From Undaria pinnatifida (Eukaryota; Sar; Phaeophyceae; Laminariales; Alariaceae), in the NCBI GenBank assembly GCA_012845835.1, contig JABAKD010000010.1, positions 1,186,001 through 1,250,000 of the forward strand: a DNA stretch of 64,000 bases, written 5' to 3'. Within the stretch, counting starts at the first letter, position 1. Each line of letters opens with the position of its first letter. This document shows positions 48,060-60,100 of this stretch, in pieces. The position numbers were made by a program, and so were the translations under genes. The notes under the pieces were generated by a model, which saw nothing but the letters and a program-made list of their open reading frames with translations, was not told the DNA's origin and did no database searches.

Positions 48060-51000
48060 CTCTCCGAGGTAAAGGCGGTCGTTTCTAACCGTGTGCACCA
48101 CTGCCTCAAGCCAAGCGCCAGGCACGTGTACCCCTTCGCACCACATCTCCACACAATCGCCTTCTTGAGGGGAAACCCCTTTCAAAGCGGCCGCGCGGCG
48201 TTCGCTGCCCCAGCGAAGCCGTTCGCGAGGCACCCATTCGTCCCACCGCGGCTCCCACCCCGGGTAGTGCACCTTGATAAGGACGGAAAGGAGAGGCTAC
48301 ACCTTGGTTAGATGTCACGCACGCTATGAGTAGGGAATGCATCCATTGATTATGGAGATCCTCATTCGAGGAGCTTGATGCATTGTATCGATGTATAGCT
48401 CAACCAAAACATGAGTTTTTCGGGGAAGAACGAAAGCACACCCTGATGAACAAACAAACCTATTTAAGGTCCAGGCATATTACGAATGATATTGTTAAAC
48501 ACAAAATGTCATTCCAACGATTTTGGACAGTGCTGTCGTGAATTGACTCCTAGTTGAGGAATGCCAGCGAAGTCAGAAAAAACTTTAGTCGTAAGCGTAC
48601 TCAAGTCATGGCACGCGTCGCGTGGTGATTTGTGGTCCACCTGTGTGGATGGCTCGGCGATGACCCGTGAGCATGCACGGCGATGACCCGTGAGCACGCA
48701 CGGCGCTGACCCGTGAGCACGCACGGCGCTGACCCGTGAGCATGCCCGACCTACCCAGCAGCTACTCTCTTGGGCGGGGGAACAATGTCGACCCCACGTA
48801 ATGCCACAATTTTGGCACGGTTACGAGTACAACGATCGTTGCATGGTCCTGCCGGGGTTTCGATAATAGCCGCCCCGCTACTGTCAACAGTACAGCCTAC
48901 CCTATCTACTGCCAACTAAAACTTGCCTGTCTATCGGCAAGTACGAGTCGTGACAAATCGACGAAACTCGACTCGAGTAAAATGGGACTGCTGAACGTTT
49001 TGTGCGTGATTGCAATGAACGCAGCTACCGGGCGGGAAATGGGACGAAACCTATGACCGCGGCTTGGCCAGAGGACTGCTGAAGGTGAATCTTCCCACGA
49101 GCTAAGCTGGACAACAAAAGGGATGACCAACAAAACAACACCGTCAGGTACAAAAAGTACCAGCCGGCCGAAAACAGAGACGAAAAACAGGTGCAACCAG
49201 GAGATGACATAAAAAGTTCGGCTCTTCAGCTGCCCAGTAATTGTCATACCTGGTAGTACCTTGGGTCTTTGCCCTTCCGCACAACCCGCGCAAGCCACCA
49301 GGCCATTCCGTTGTACACTTCGAAGGACTCCAATCGAAACTTTCCCTTCCAAGCCACCTCTACCTGATCACCCACCTGCAGAAGTCACCATAACACCAAG
49401 GAATTGATATACTGTCGCCAGGGCAGGCGTGCCAATGATACAGTCAAAAGATAAGTGAATCCTCGGCGACGAGACATACTACAGTTTGGTTGGACAATGA
49501 AGGAACGTTGGAGAATCAAGATGAATGCCCAAACGGCCCTTACACTCCCGTTCAGAGCGGCACACGATCGCTTTCGTTTCGCTTTAGTTGATGCGAATGG
49601 TGGGCTATGAAATTGGATTCCACCATGAACGACACCTCTGTCGGAAAACAAGAATTCGTCCCCGAGTATGGCTCATACAATCGCATCCCGTCGTGTGTAG
49701 CTCCTGCCTTCACCACCGCCCCATCCGGCAGCCTTCACGTTGGAGCGAAGACGAGGGGTGTTGTGGCAAGTGGCGCACCACTTTACGTGTTACGATGGAG
49801 GCGCGCCACTTTTTTTCTGAGGTTTCTCACTTTAGGAGGTTCAGAAAAAACCCGTCTTAACCCTTCTTAACCCTTCTTAACCCTTCTTGACCCAAAAAAC
49901 TGATTTGTTGATTCGGAGAAAAACAAAACTGCTGACCGGATGAAAACATCCCATGGCCTAGATATACAACCTAAACCATGCTAGAAAAAATGTCCTATTA
50001 TTTTTTTTTCCCCGACGATTTTGGGTCAAGGAGTTCTGTCATTCAGAAAACAAAATAGCTAAAAAAAGGTATACCTCTATCGTAGAACATTTCAGAGACA
50101 GCAGAAGGTTCCAAGAAATTTCTGAGCTCCTATCATGCGGAGCTCCATTAATCTCACCCGAAATATAAGTTCAAAAACATCCGTTCGCGCAATACGAACA
50201 ACACCTCTGTGCGCTAGTCTTGAAACCAAAATGCTCGTAAAATGATCAGACAAACCGGTAGTAACTAAGAGCCATCCCACGGTAGCGGTGCAGGTTCTAA
50301 GAATTTTCTGAGCTCCTGACATGAGGAGCTCAATATCTCACCCCAAGCATGACTTGGAAGGCATTCATTCATTCGTTTGCGCAACCCGATCATGCGTCCA
50401 TGCTGTATTAATACTATTAATACTAGTCCTAGAACAAATTATACTCTGGTAACATTATAAGACTAACCATTAGTTTCTCACTTGAGGAGCTGAACCGTAC
50501 AATCATCCATTCGTTTGCGCAACCCGATCAAGCGTCCATGCTGTATTAATACTATTAATACTAGTCCTAAAACAAATTGTACTCTGGTAACATTGTAAGA
50601 CTAACCGTTAGTTTCTCACTTGAGGAGCTGAACCGTACACGATATCATACAAATCATAAAAATCATACAAATTATACATTATCAAAAACATTAGTTAACC
50701 CAAAACGGGCAAAGCCTATCGTGGGGTGCTCCCTATACTGAACCTTGAGAAAAAAACAGAGTGTTACCAGACGAACAACCCCAAGGCTCAAATGTTTAAC
50801 GGACATTATTGTACAAAAGTAAACGGTACTATATGCTCGTCGTTTTTCCATGTCCATCCAAGCACTCACGTGAGGGTCCTGCAAGCGTCTCTTATAGAGA
50901 TTCTTGAAGCCCCCACTACGCTTATCGCCATCTCCGTAGGTCGCGGTGACTGAATCTACATCTCCATCCTCATCTCCGTCTCCATCTCCTTCCGGGGAAG

Positions 51001-53230
51001 GTGTCAAAGTGCTAGCCTTTTTGTGGAACCGGTCCATGTACGAACTTTGCCAAAGGCCGTCTCCCTCGGCGGCTTCTCGGAAGTCTTTGCTGACCGTGCA
51101 CAACACACTGTTGTCAGCCAGCGCGATGAAGCCCAAGGCCAGCTATAAATAGGAAACGTAGTGAGATTGGACAGCGTTTTTGGAGGAGGGTGGGTGGCGT
51201 ATGGTAGAACCTGAGCCTTTTTGTTTTATGGACATGTCTAGGAGGGAGGGTGGCATGTTGGAAAAGTTGAGGCATTGTATTTTTTAGTAAGTTCATGATG
51301 GGTTTCGGGTTGTGCAAGTACTTTGCTTTGATTTTCCCTGAATTGGGTGTGAATCGTATGGAGACAGGAAAATCGATTCGTCAAACGCTAAAAGAGAAAG
51401 CCCGAAACATTTCCGAGAGGGCAATGGCGAACATGTGATATAGCTTATGTATGTGCCCGTGGGTGCGGAGCCATATCATGCGTGCCGCATTTTCCAGGTC
51501 GCGGCTGATCACAGGAGCTGGCCACGGAAGAGAGAGAGTATATAGACAGATGTTTAGCATCGGCTGCGCGGAAGGTTTTGTCGTTGGATAGGATGGGGGC
51601 AAATCAAACCGTTCGTCTCTGGCGACACTGCCTTGAACACTAACCGTGTCACTCGTTGACAAGGGTCTTCCTTGCCCGAACCTCTGGTACAATGTCGAAA
51701 CCTAGCAACGGGGTCCCTCCTTCGATAGGTCGGTAAATACGCACGAGGGTTCATAACTAGTATTGCACGCGTTCGTACATATAATATGTGTGTGCGAGCC
51801 TAAGAAACATGCCGTGGGGCCGTTGTCCATCATACTTCTGGACAACCACAGACCTAAGTATAGTCCTTGTTAAGCTCAGCATTGACAAACCTGCAGCACG
51901 TGCAGAGGTAGAGACGCTGTTGTGTCCGTCTTGAACTTCGCCGCCACAGAGGTCACCAGAAGTTCCACTGCCAGCCGCAAACGACAAACCCGGCGTTATG
52001 TATGTACAGGTGCTTTCTGCCGTTACCTTCCATACTTCTGCAAGCTACACGCATTCACGATGTCGAAAATTGCACGGTTTCTACAACACTACAAGACGGT
52101 ATGTACTCGTGATTTCGACCGCCATGATACATACGACACTTGCAAGCTACAGCTGCTCATTCATCATGTCGACAAATGCACAGGTTCCGCAAAGTTAGAT
52201 GCATCCTTAAGGACCAATGAGAAATGATGTTTACGGGCAACTGCGCGGCAACCCGCCCAGGAGTACGAGTATTTGTAATCTCTGATTTTTGATGAGTCCG
52301 GATAGCACGTATCATGCAGCGTCGTGCTGTGGAGTTCTACTACTTTGCGAAGTATCCGTTAGGGCCAGTTTCATAATGCCATGACCCCCGGGGAAACTCC
52401 CGGGCAGATTAACCTGGGAGATGACGTCGAGGGGTGTAGAAGCAGTGTATGCTCTGCCCCCGCTCGTTTCCAATGGCGTGATGTGGTTTGCTTTTCTCTG
52501 TGTCGGACCAACGGCGAAGTTTCAGCGGTCTCTGTTCTTCAAATAGGCTACTCGCACGTACAAGTACGTATACTACATCTGTAGTTCCTCGTCGGGCATG
52601 TTTCGATTGGTATCGATTATCGTCGGGGATGGTTTCCTGCCGCACCAGGTAAGGTATGATGGAGTATGACAGTTAGCCTCCCCGTGTAGGGACGATTTCA
52701 TGTCAATTTTGCTCACCTGGGGGCGAGAATATGCCTGGAAATGCTGCCCGCTTCTCCCGGATTACCTCCTCAAATCGAACGAACGTCTGCCCCAGTTCAG
52801 ACCGTTCCATGTGGAGAACAACACTTCCCATCAGTTCAAGCGAGGCGGAAATGCCATCCACGTCGCGACATCCCATCAAGGCACATATAGCGACCGTCCA
52901 GGCTTTGCCGATGGGCATCTCGTGGCTGCCGTCGATCTCATTTTGCTGAATGGGCAGCCCGGGATCAGCAGATACCGATTCTTCCTTGAAGGAAACACTA
53001 GGGGCTTGATCAGTAGTCCTCGACGCATGTATGTAGCAAGGGTTGTTCCATTCAACAAGGCCGGGCATTGACCCTGGAGCATGAACATAATTATCATCGG
53101 GCGAGAGGTCCCACTCGACGCCCTTGCCAATCACGGCGACCCCCGCCTTCCCGACGTACATGCCGTGGCTTTGCTCCGAGGGAAGCTTTTCTGAGGCACC
53201 AACCGGGCTGCTACCGCAGCGACTCGTCAT
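48060..53230 (-). CDS. F-box protein with Tudor-knot/chromo-barrel-like modules (partly resolved)
   Basis: Supported exons on the minus strand: 53230-52717 (starts MTSRCGSSPVGASEKL), 51967-51891, 51517-51387, 51142-50870, 49375-49250, 48272-48060. An exon at 51701-51645 is possible, but its phase does not link cleanly to the next one. F-box-like sequence spans the 51517/51142 exon junction: ALSEMFRAFSF, then GFIALADNSVLCTVSKDF and GLWQSSYMDRF. Downstream are GDQVEVAWKGKFRLESFEVY..WWLARVVRKG and VHYPGWEPRWDEWVPRERLR, typical of Tudor-knot/chromo-barrel folds that bind methylated peptides, plus a second GDCVEMWCEG..VPGAWLEAVV unit. F-box proteins are substrate receptors of SCF ubiquitin ligases, so a reader of modified proteins coupled to ubiquitylation is an inference. 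Exons after 48060 were not found; the copia insertion begins 0.7 kb further on. Confidence 0.6.
48655..48750. repeat. 23-24-bp tandem repeat
   Basis: Four copies of a GACCCGTGAGCA(T/C)GCACGGCG unit lie in the intron between the last two resolved F-box-gene exons. Confidence 0.9.
49851..49893. repeat. Short TTAACCCTTC tandem repeat
   Basis: Four 10-bp units of CTTAACCCTT, the last ending CTTGACCC. Too short and irregular to be an interstitial telomere tract. Confidence 0.85.
50090..50645. repeat. Inverted homologue of the 38.75-39.05 kb segment plus 138-bp tandem duplication
   Basis: Segments with AAATTTCTGAGCTCCT, GAGGAGCTGAACCGTAC and neighbouring sequence match the 38755-39050 region in reverse. 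A 138-bp unit starting ATTCGTTTGCGCAACCCGAT (50371) repeats at 50509. This is a dispersed family sitting in an intron of the F-box gene. Confidence 0.75.
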
Positions 53231-56200
53231 AATTCTGCTGCCGCGTTGCCGCTGCCTGGCTTGTTTGGCGGCGTGGTGCGACGGCGTAGTCGTAGAGGTA
53301 CAAAACGGTTTTTAACGTTTCAAAATAAAAAACGCTACCCGAACATATATAAAACCCTGAATGGAAAAACTCCCCAAACACAAAACACGAAACACGTACA
53401 AAATCAAAACCAAGCACATAATTTGCTTGCCATGGTTTCGACAGGCCCGATTATTCCACAAGTGCTCCTGGTAGCCACCGCGGTGGCATTCTGCTGCCTT
53501 CCGGAGTTTTGGCGTGGAGAGCTCGGCAAGACCTCTGTGATTGTAAGTGCCAGCATACCAAATGGGGAACATATAATCCATGCTACGAGTAACATACTCG
53601 AGTACTCCAGCAGCAGTGCAGGTTTGGACCGCACGCTCTGTGATCTGTGCCTTTGTATGCGTTGCCGGGCGCTGATACTGCGGCATGTGGGGTGTGGTCA
53701 CCTGGACTTAGCTGGCACGTTCAAGCCCGGTATTGGGCCATTGCTGCTGTGTCCCTTCTCGCAACGATTCGATTTGCGCTGCTTAGCTTGTACCCTTTGA
53801 CAGTCTTCGACTCAAAAGTAGGAAAGACCAACGCAACTGCGTGGTCTTCTGAAGTATGACAATAGGCAGGATAAGGTCAACAGAAAATACACATGCCAGT
53901 CCGCACCGCATCCTTGCTTCGTACGTGATGGCATCGCAGGGCAAGGGTCACTGCCAGCCAAGCTCGAGGAGACGGCAGCGGTGGTGCTTTCGAACACGAC
54001 GTGTGATAACTTGCCCATTCTCTCTCACGACTCAAAAGTTTTCCCCCAAGCACGGAGAAAATAAAATATGAGCCGAGACGGGCACTAAAACTCATATCCA
54101 CGAACAACGAACAACAACCACTTTTCTTCCAGCAGAACGGCATTCGGATGCGACATCCCATAAACTCGTCGATGGCAGCATCGTACAATCAGCTCCTGGA
54201 GCAAGGCACCGGCCTTCTTGGCGTCTGCTTTAGCAAAATTATCGCTACACGATACAAACGTGCCTGGTATATTACCGGTGTCGGGACCATGGGTATCATT
54301 GTGATATTTTGATGTTGAAATTACTGCTGTAGTGTAGAACAATGGTTGTGTCCATCTTCCTCACACACTGCCTGGCGAGAAGTTTTTTTTTCAAATCCTC
54401 CAGCGGATGGGGAAAAGTATAACACCACGCTTCCACGTATTTTCATACATACCTGGTACGTGTCGTGTCAATTTAAGCCAATTGTATTCGCAATCCAGCT
54501 CTGGCTGGCGAATGCTTCAGTTCCTGTGGTAACGACAGCGCGAGCTGTCCCAAGCGGCAGAATTTCAGCTCTAGAGTACGAGTAGTGTTTTCGTTCGGTA
54601 CACGCAGCAGTCCATGTCAGCAGACATCAATACCGTCAATACCGCCAGTACATGCATTCCCGTTTCGACAACGATAACCGTTTGGGGCTCGACAATATTT
54701 GAAAAAATGAAAAATACACTTCAGCTGTGAGGTCGACCAAAAATGTTTTTTTGATCAAAACTCAGCTTTGCAAGCTGCGTGTGATACTTCGATCGCGCGT
54801 GTTGCGGGGTGTGTACCCTCGTGAAGGATACAGGTCGGTGACTCCCGTGCTAATGCCAGGGTCAACAGGATTAAGACGTTCAGCCTTGTCCTGCGCACGG
54901 AAACTGTATCACCCGCATGAGGGGGACAAAACCAGACATCTGTAGAATTCAGTATGCATGAAACAATAAGTGTTATAGTGTGAGTTAGCTTTTGCAGTGG
55001 GCTACTTGGGTCTACCGGGTTTGTACACAAGTTCCTGTGTACTCCCTGTATATGTGGCAGGCCAGCGGAGGTCCAGCCCAGGCCTGATGCTCGTTTTTTT
55101 TGCTGTCGAGTCATGATAGAACATGCGGTGGACGTCGATCGCTACTGCTCCGAAGTGACCTCTCTTCTGCTCGACAGCATAGACTATAATGCCGCTGAAC
55201 CCCTAACAACTCCCAACCCAGCTCCAACGTCCGAGCCTGCGTCTCTAACGACAATAACAGGGTCAAGTCGTCCATAGGACGCATATGATTATTCCATAGA
55301 CGAACGACCACGATCCTGGGACGGTCTACGAGTACGAGCATGACCAGAGCGGACACCCGGCCGGGGTTGCGCATGTCTTTGAAAGGGCTGATTAGCACGA
55401 GTACGTACGTAGCTGCCTCGCGGGTGGATTTATTCGAGACACATGTTTTCAGGAAAGCTAGGAAATCGACGCCCACGGGGTCCTGGAACCTCCTCGATCA
55501 AAACCGCCGTGGGGATTGGTTCTACAGAGTAGCGGTAATCTTGCCGCCCAATTGAGGGTTGGTGCTAATCTTGCCGCCCAATCGAGAGTTGGTGCTAATC
55601 TTGCCGCCCAATTGAGGGTTGGTGCTAATCTTGCCGCCCAATTGAGGGTTGGTGCTAAGATTATGGTAAGGCTTAGGGTGAAGCGTTAGGATTCGGGTGA
55701 GCGGTGAGGTGCTGGTTGGTTCTGCGCCGTGGAGTGGTCGAAATAAGCCAAATTATGACGATTAGGGTGCTTAATTTTTTCGAGCCCAATTGGTCTATTC
55801 TATGCCGGAACCAGGATATCTATGAGGCATAAGCTGTCTGTCTCGCTTGACCTATGTTGTAAGGTGTTTGCACGCAGTTGGGCGGCTTGCAGTTGGGCGC
55901 TGTGCAGTTGCGCGCTTGCGGTCAGCGCTGATTGATGGGTTAGTCGCGCCCCTGTTCGTAGTAAAAAGCAACAGCAGTACTACATTAAACGTCGCAACAG
56001 TATTAATAGTGTCGGCGGACGATTTTTAAACTACTTGCTGTCAGGACCGCGCAACCATTCCTGTCGACAGTCGCGTTAGCCCTTTAGCCGACCGCACTGT
56101 TTTTATTGCTGTTGCTTGCGGGCTGCAGTAACGTAAACATTCTAACTAATCACAACGATACCCGTCAACGCGAACTATCAACTACTATTCATAGATAGCG

Positions 56201-57186
56201 CGCTGCAAGAAGTAGGTGATGAAGGCTGAAGGGCTTTGTCGTCCTTTTCAGCTCGATACCTGGTTCCAAAATACGGGGCCATGCTATAAAAAACGATTAT
56301 GGTTACAGTAGCACACGCCTGTTGTCTCGAGCTTCTCATGTTAGCCGTTGTTGGTCCAGCTGCAGGCGGTGGAATGGCTGCCTGGCACCTAGTATCCAGT
56401 TGCTCGTTAGTTCTTCCTACCGCAATCATTCGTATAACTTGTTCACTTGTCCAGGTGCTCGCTAGTTCTTCCTACCGCAGTCATTCGTATAACTTGTTTA
56501 CTTGTTTTCCCCCTCGGTGGGCCTTAGCCCCGTGCCCTTGAAAGTGCTATTGTTTCATTCTCAGCTACAGCGCTCGATGCTTTTCTCGGCGCTGCCGAAA
56601 TGTCGTGCAATCATCGAAGCCTTAAGGGTGACTGTTGGCTTCCGTATTCCCTCCAGTTCTACTTGTTGTTTGCTAATAGGGAGGATCACACTGCACCGCG
56701 AGTGTTTTGACGAGTCCTTGCTTAGCCACTCAGACGGCGGTTATGCAGCGCAGCTCTTCAGGGCACAGGAATTCTTATTTTCGAACTGTTTGGCGAGCCG
56801 TCCCGCACCGAACCCTTGCGCCGCAACTTCCGCGCCTACCCTAGTTTTTTTTAGAACTGCTTCCATTATTTTGGGACGAGCTCCTTGATTTTTTGCAGTT
56901 TTTTTTTTTGCAACAAAGTAGGAGGGTTAAAACATGTACCAGGTATCCATCAGTCAACCTTCAATATTAGGCGACCCGACAGCAACTGGTGCCCGCAGAA
57001 TTTTAGAACGGCCTACACTTGACAGAGTGGATGCAACGCAGGTTGCACCCCGCTCGGAGGCGTGTTTCTCAGGTGTTTTTTATTGACCCTCACCCGGATG
57101 GGTGCCGGTAAAAATGAAGCTAAAGCTTCAGTGTGTCTTTTGTGTCAATTAAACTCGGTTGCTGAAACAACGGTGCTAAAGTGGTA
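53231..57186. other. Intergenic region upstream of F-box gene and GT-like gene
   Basis: This is the divergent upstream space of both neighbours and has no supported coding sequence. It contains a segment shared with 3.5 kb (about 54380-54520), a segment shared with 36.05 kb (about 54715-54850), a 30-bp tandem repeat (55537-55656), a 55-bp tandem duplication (about 56401-56510) and a copy of the CATCCGG-type motif near 57103. Several 60-180-codon open frames occur but none resembles a known family. Confidence 0.55.
55537..55656. repeat. 30-bp minisatellite, four copies
   Basis: Unit AATCTTGCCGCCCAATTGAG followed by GGTTGGTGCT, four times; one unit carries two substitutions. It lies between divergent genes. 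Confidence 0.95.
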
Positions 57187-60100
57187 ATGGCCGCGCAAGC
57201 TGCGGCAACCTACGGCTGGACGCTGCAACAACCATGGAAGAGCTCCCCCAACCCCGGTCTAAGGTACCTCCCCCCCTCCCTTCTGCAGATAATATGGGCC
57301 GTCCGAGCGTGCGTTGCGGGGGTGGTTTTGATGCTGCTGTACTTGAGCTGGGCTTACGGCGCCATGATGAGGGGGAACTCAGTGAATGTCGACGACTACA
57401 CTAGGACCACCGCGAGCTTCAAGGACAGGGTGGTCGTTGCGTTCGTGCACTGGTGTGTTTATGCGACTGTGCGTGTTTTGGATGTATTTCAATGTGTTTC
57501 GTGTGTGTCAATGCGTGCTTTGTGTATGTATGTGCGCGTAGGTGAGTGTACGTGCGTTTTGTATGTTTATGTCTATGCATGTATTTAGCTAAACTTGTAT
57601 ATTTATCCATCCGGCGCCGGATAAAAATAAGGAAGAATTAAAGACAACGCCAAGTCTACGAGTGTTTTCACTCTGTGCATGCCGGGCTGGAGCGCTGGCC
57701 CAGTCGTTGGTTTTGTCGTTGGGAAAAAACATAGTTTCGCGCGGCGCAAAACCATCGTACTCCGGAGTATTTAATTGGTGGTGGTGGTGATGGTGGTGGC
57801 GGTGGTGGCGGTGGTGGTGGCGGTGGTGGCGGTGGTGGCGGTGGGGTTGGGGGGAGTTGTTGCCTTGGTGGAGGCGTATGGTTTTCGTTTCCTAACGGTT
57901 TTTGGTTGTGCGGTGTCGTGTCTGATGTCTGGTGAATCGCATGTAGCTCGGCGCTGATTGTGTGAACCACCGGGGCTCCGCTTGTGCCATTTGGGCGACC
58001 ATGATTGTCCATGGCCTTGTGGCCTTCTTCACAGCCCACTCACCCAAAGGCTTGCTTTGCCCTACGTACGGGCTGCCATATCCCCTCTCCCACGCGCACA
58101 CCCACAAAGAATACTCGTAATGACCCCCTCTCCAAGACCTCCATTCCCTCGCCTTTCGCGTCGTTGACTACCCTGGTCCACTACGCGCCCGCCGCCTCCA
58201 CACGCCAAGGCTGGGCGCCGGCTTAGGGGCTACGTCGTCTCACCGCGCCGCCAGCCCTGCCGTCGAGCTGGAAGCCACGCCTTCTCCATTCGTCGACAAG
58301 CTCCGCGTTAACTACGACGCCGCCACGGCGGCCGCCATCTCTCTCAAGGGAGGGGGGGCGGGGAGCGCGGCTATCCCTCGCCTGGCTATTCGAGCTTCGC
58401 GCGGCGGAACCATCTTTGTCGGGACCATCCGGATGGGTTTCGGGCACCACCGCATAGCATACGCCGCGAGCTCGTGGGGTGTGGACGCGGGAATGGGGAC
58501 GTACTTCCATGATTTACTCAACATCAAATCTAGGGAGGCGGGGATTATCAAGAAGGGCGACAGGTGAAGGATTGCCGACGCGCGCAGATGCCATGAATTT
58601 GTGCGCAGATGCCATGAATTTGTGCGTGCGTGCCTTGCCAGTGGCGGCCGCTGTTTTGTACGTTTGTGTTGTGCATGTGATTGGGCTAGTTTTTTGTTTG
58701 TGCTTTGCTGCTCGGTTGGTCATTTTGATCGATTGGCTACGACCCCCTCCCCTCCCCTCCCCTCCTCGCGCCTCCCCGCCCCTCTCGTTCCCCTCCCTTC
58801 GCTTCGCTCCTTTGCCGTAACCCGCTGGGCGTTGTTTTTGGTTGTATCCTCTTGAAGGTGGTACAGCTGGGGCTCTCGCCTGGCGTCCGAGCTCGGCGGC
58901 GTCGCGGAGAAGCTGTGGGGAGCCTTGACCCTCTCAGGGGCCGAGAACTCCCTCAGGTGTGTTGTCTATGCTCATGCCCGCGGTTCGGCTTGGGCGTGGT
59001 GGGGCGGGAGGGGAGGTGCGCGGTGGTCTAATCGAGGAACCTTCTTATCGCGGGGTGTGGCCTCAGATGCTTCGGTAGCTAGCTAGATGTCTACGATGCC
59101 GAGGTGTGGGTCGCTAGGGTGGCTAGGATACATGGATAGAGCATGGATGGGTAGGTGCACGGATGTTTAGCCTTTTTCCTGTTACCAAAATGAACCTACT
59201 CTATTTCCAAGTAGTTGGCAAAAAATAACGTGGGTGCACTTTCAAAAGGGTTAAGCCATCGTGGGTTAGGCTTTCGGGGGGGGAGGTGGGTGCGGAGTTG
59301 GTGCTTGTGCGGGCCTGATTGTGGTGGCCTTGAGAGTGCTCCTTCTATTGCGGTGAGCGCTCGAGTGAGCCGGCTGGTTGTCTGGTCTTTGTCTTGGGGC
59401 GCTTTCTGGTTGCTGCTGGTGTTTTTGCCACCGGCAGGGGGAGCGGAGGGAGGGAGGGAAGGGAGGGGAGGGGGCGAATCGGAGGGATAGACGCGGAGTT
59501 GAGACAGGAGTACAGACCGGCATGCATGAATACGTTTGAACACCAAAACATACAGAGAAAGAGGGACACAATAGACCAGTACAGTACAGTAACATTTTTG
59601 TGTTTTTCAACCAATCCCTGCGTGTGACCAGATGCCCCCGCTTTTGGCGAAGCAATAGCTTCGCTTCGGCAATCCGCATGGTGCCCGCCGTGCTTTGCGC
59701 CGTTTCCTTGTTTCGCCACTCTGTTCTCGTTTTTGCGCGTGTAGTTTTCTGTTAAGCCCTTGTGGGGGCTTCAGAGGGAAAGCTTGGCGAAGTAAATGGA
59801 AGGTATTCCAGAATGTTTCGTCAGACGAAGCAGCAGAGACGCCGGGTAGAGGGTGTGTGTGCTCTCATTAGTGTGCTCAAAAGGCGCGACAGTAGGAGCT
59901 GTACGACACACGCATCGCATTCTCATACTAACAGTATTACGACTAGTACTCTTGCATTAATATAAATAGTAATAATAGTACTTCTGAAGACTCTTCCTAG
60001 CCTGTTGATACTATTAATGTCGCAAATCTCGTTTTTTTTGTTGATACAGACGGGCCTCTGAGGGGTTAATAGTGTCCGCTTTCAACGCTGGCCTTGCCGT

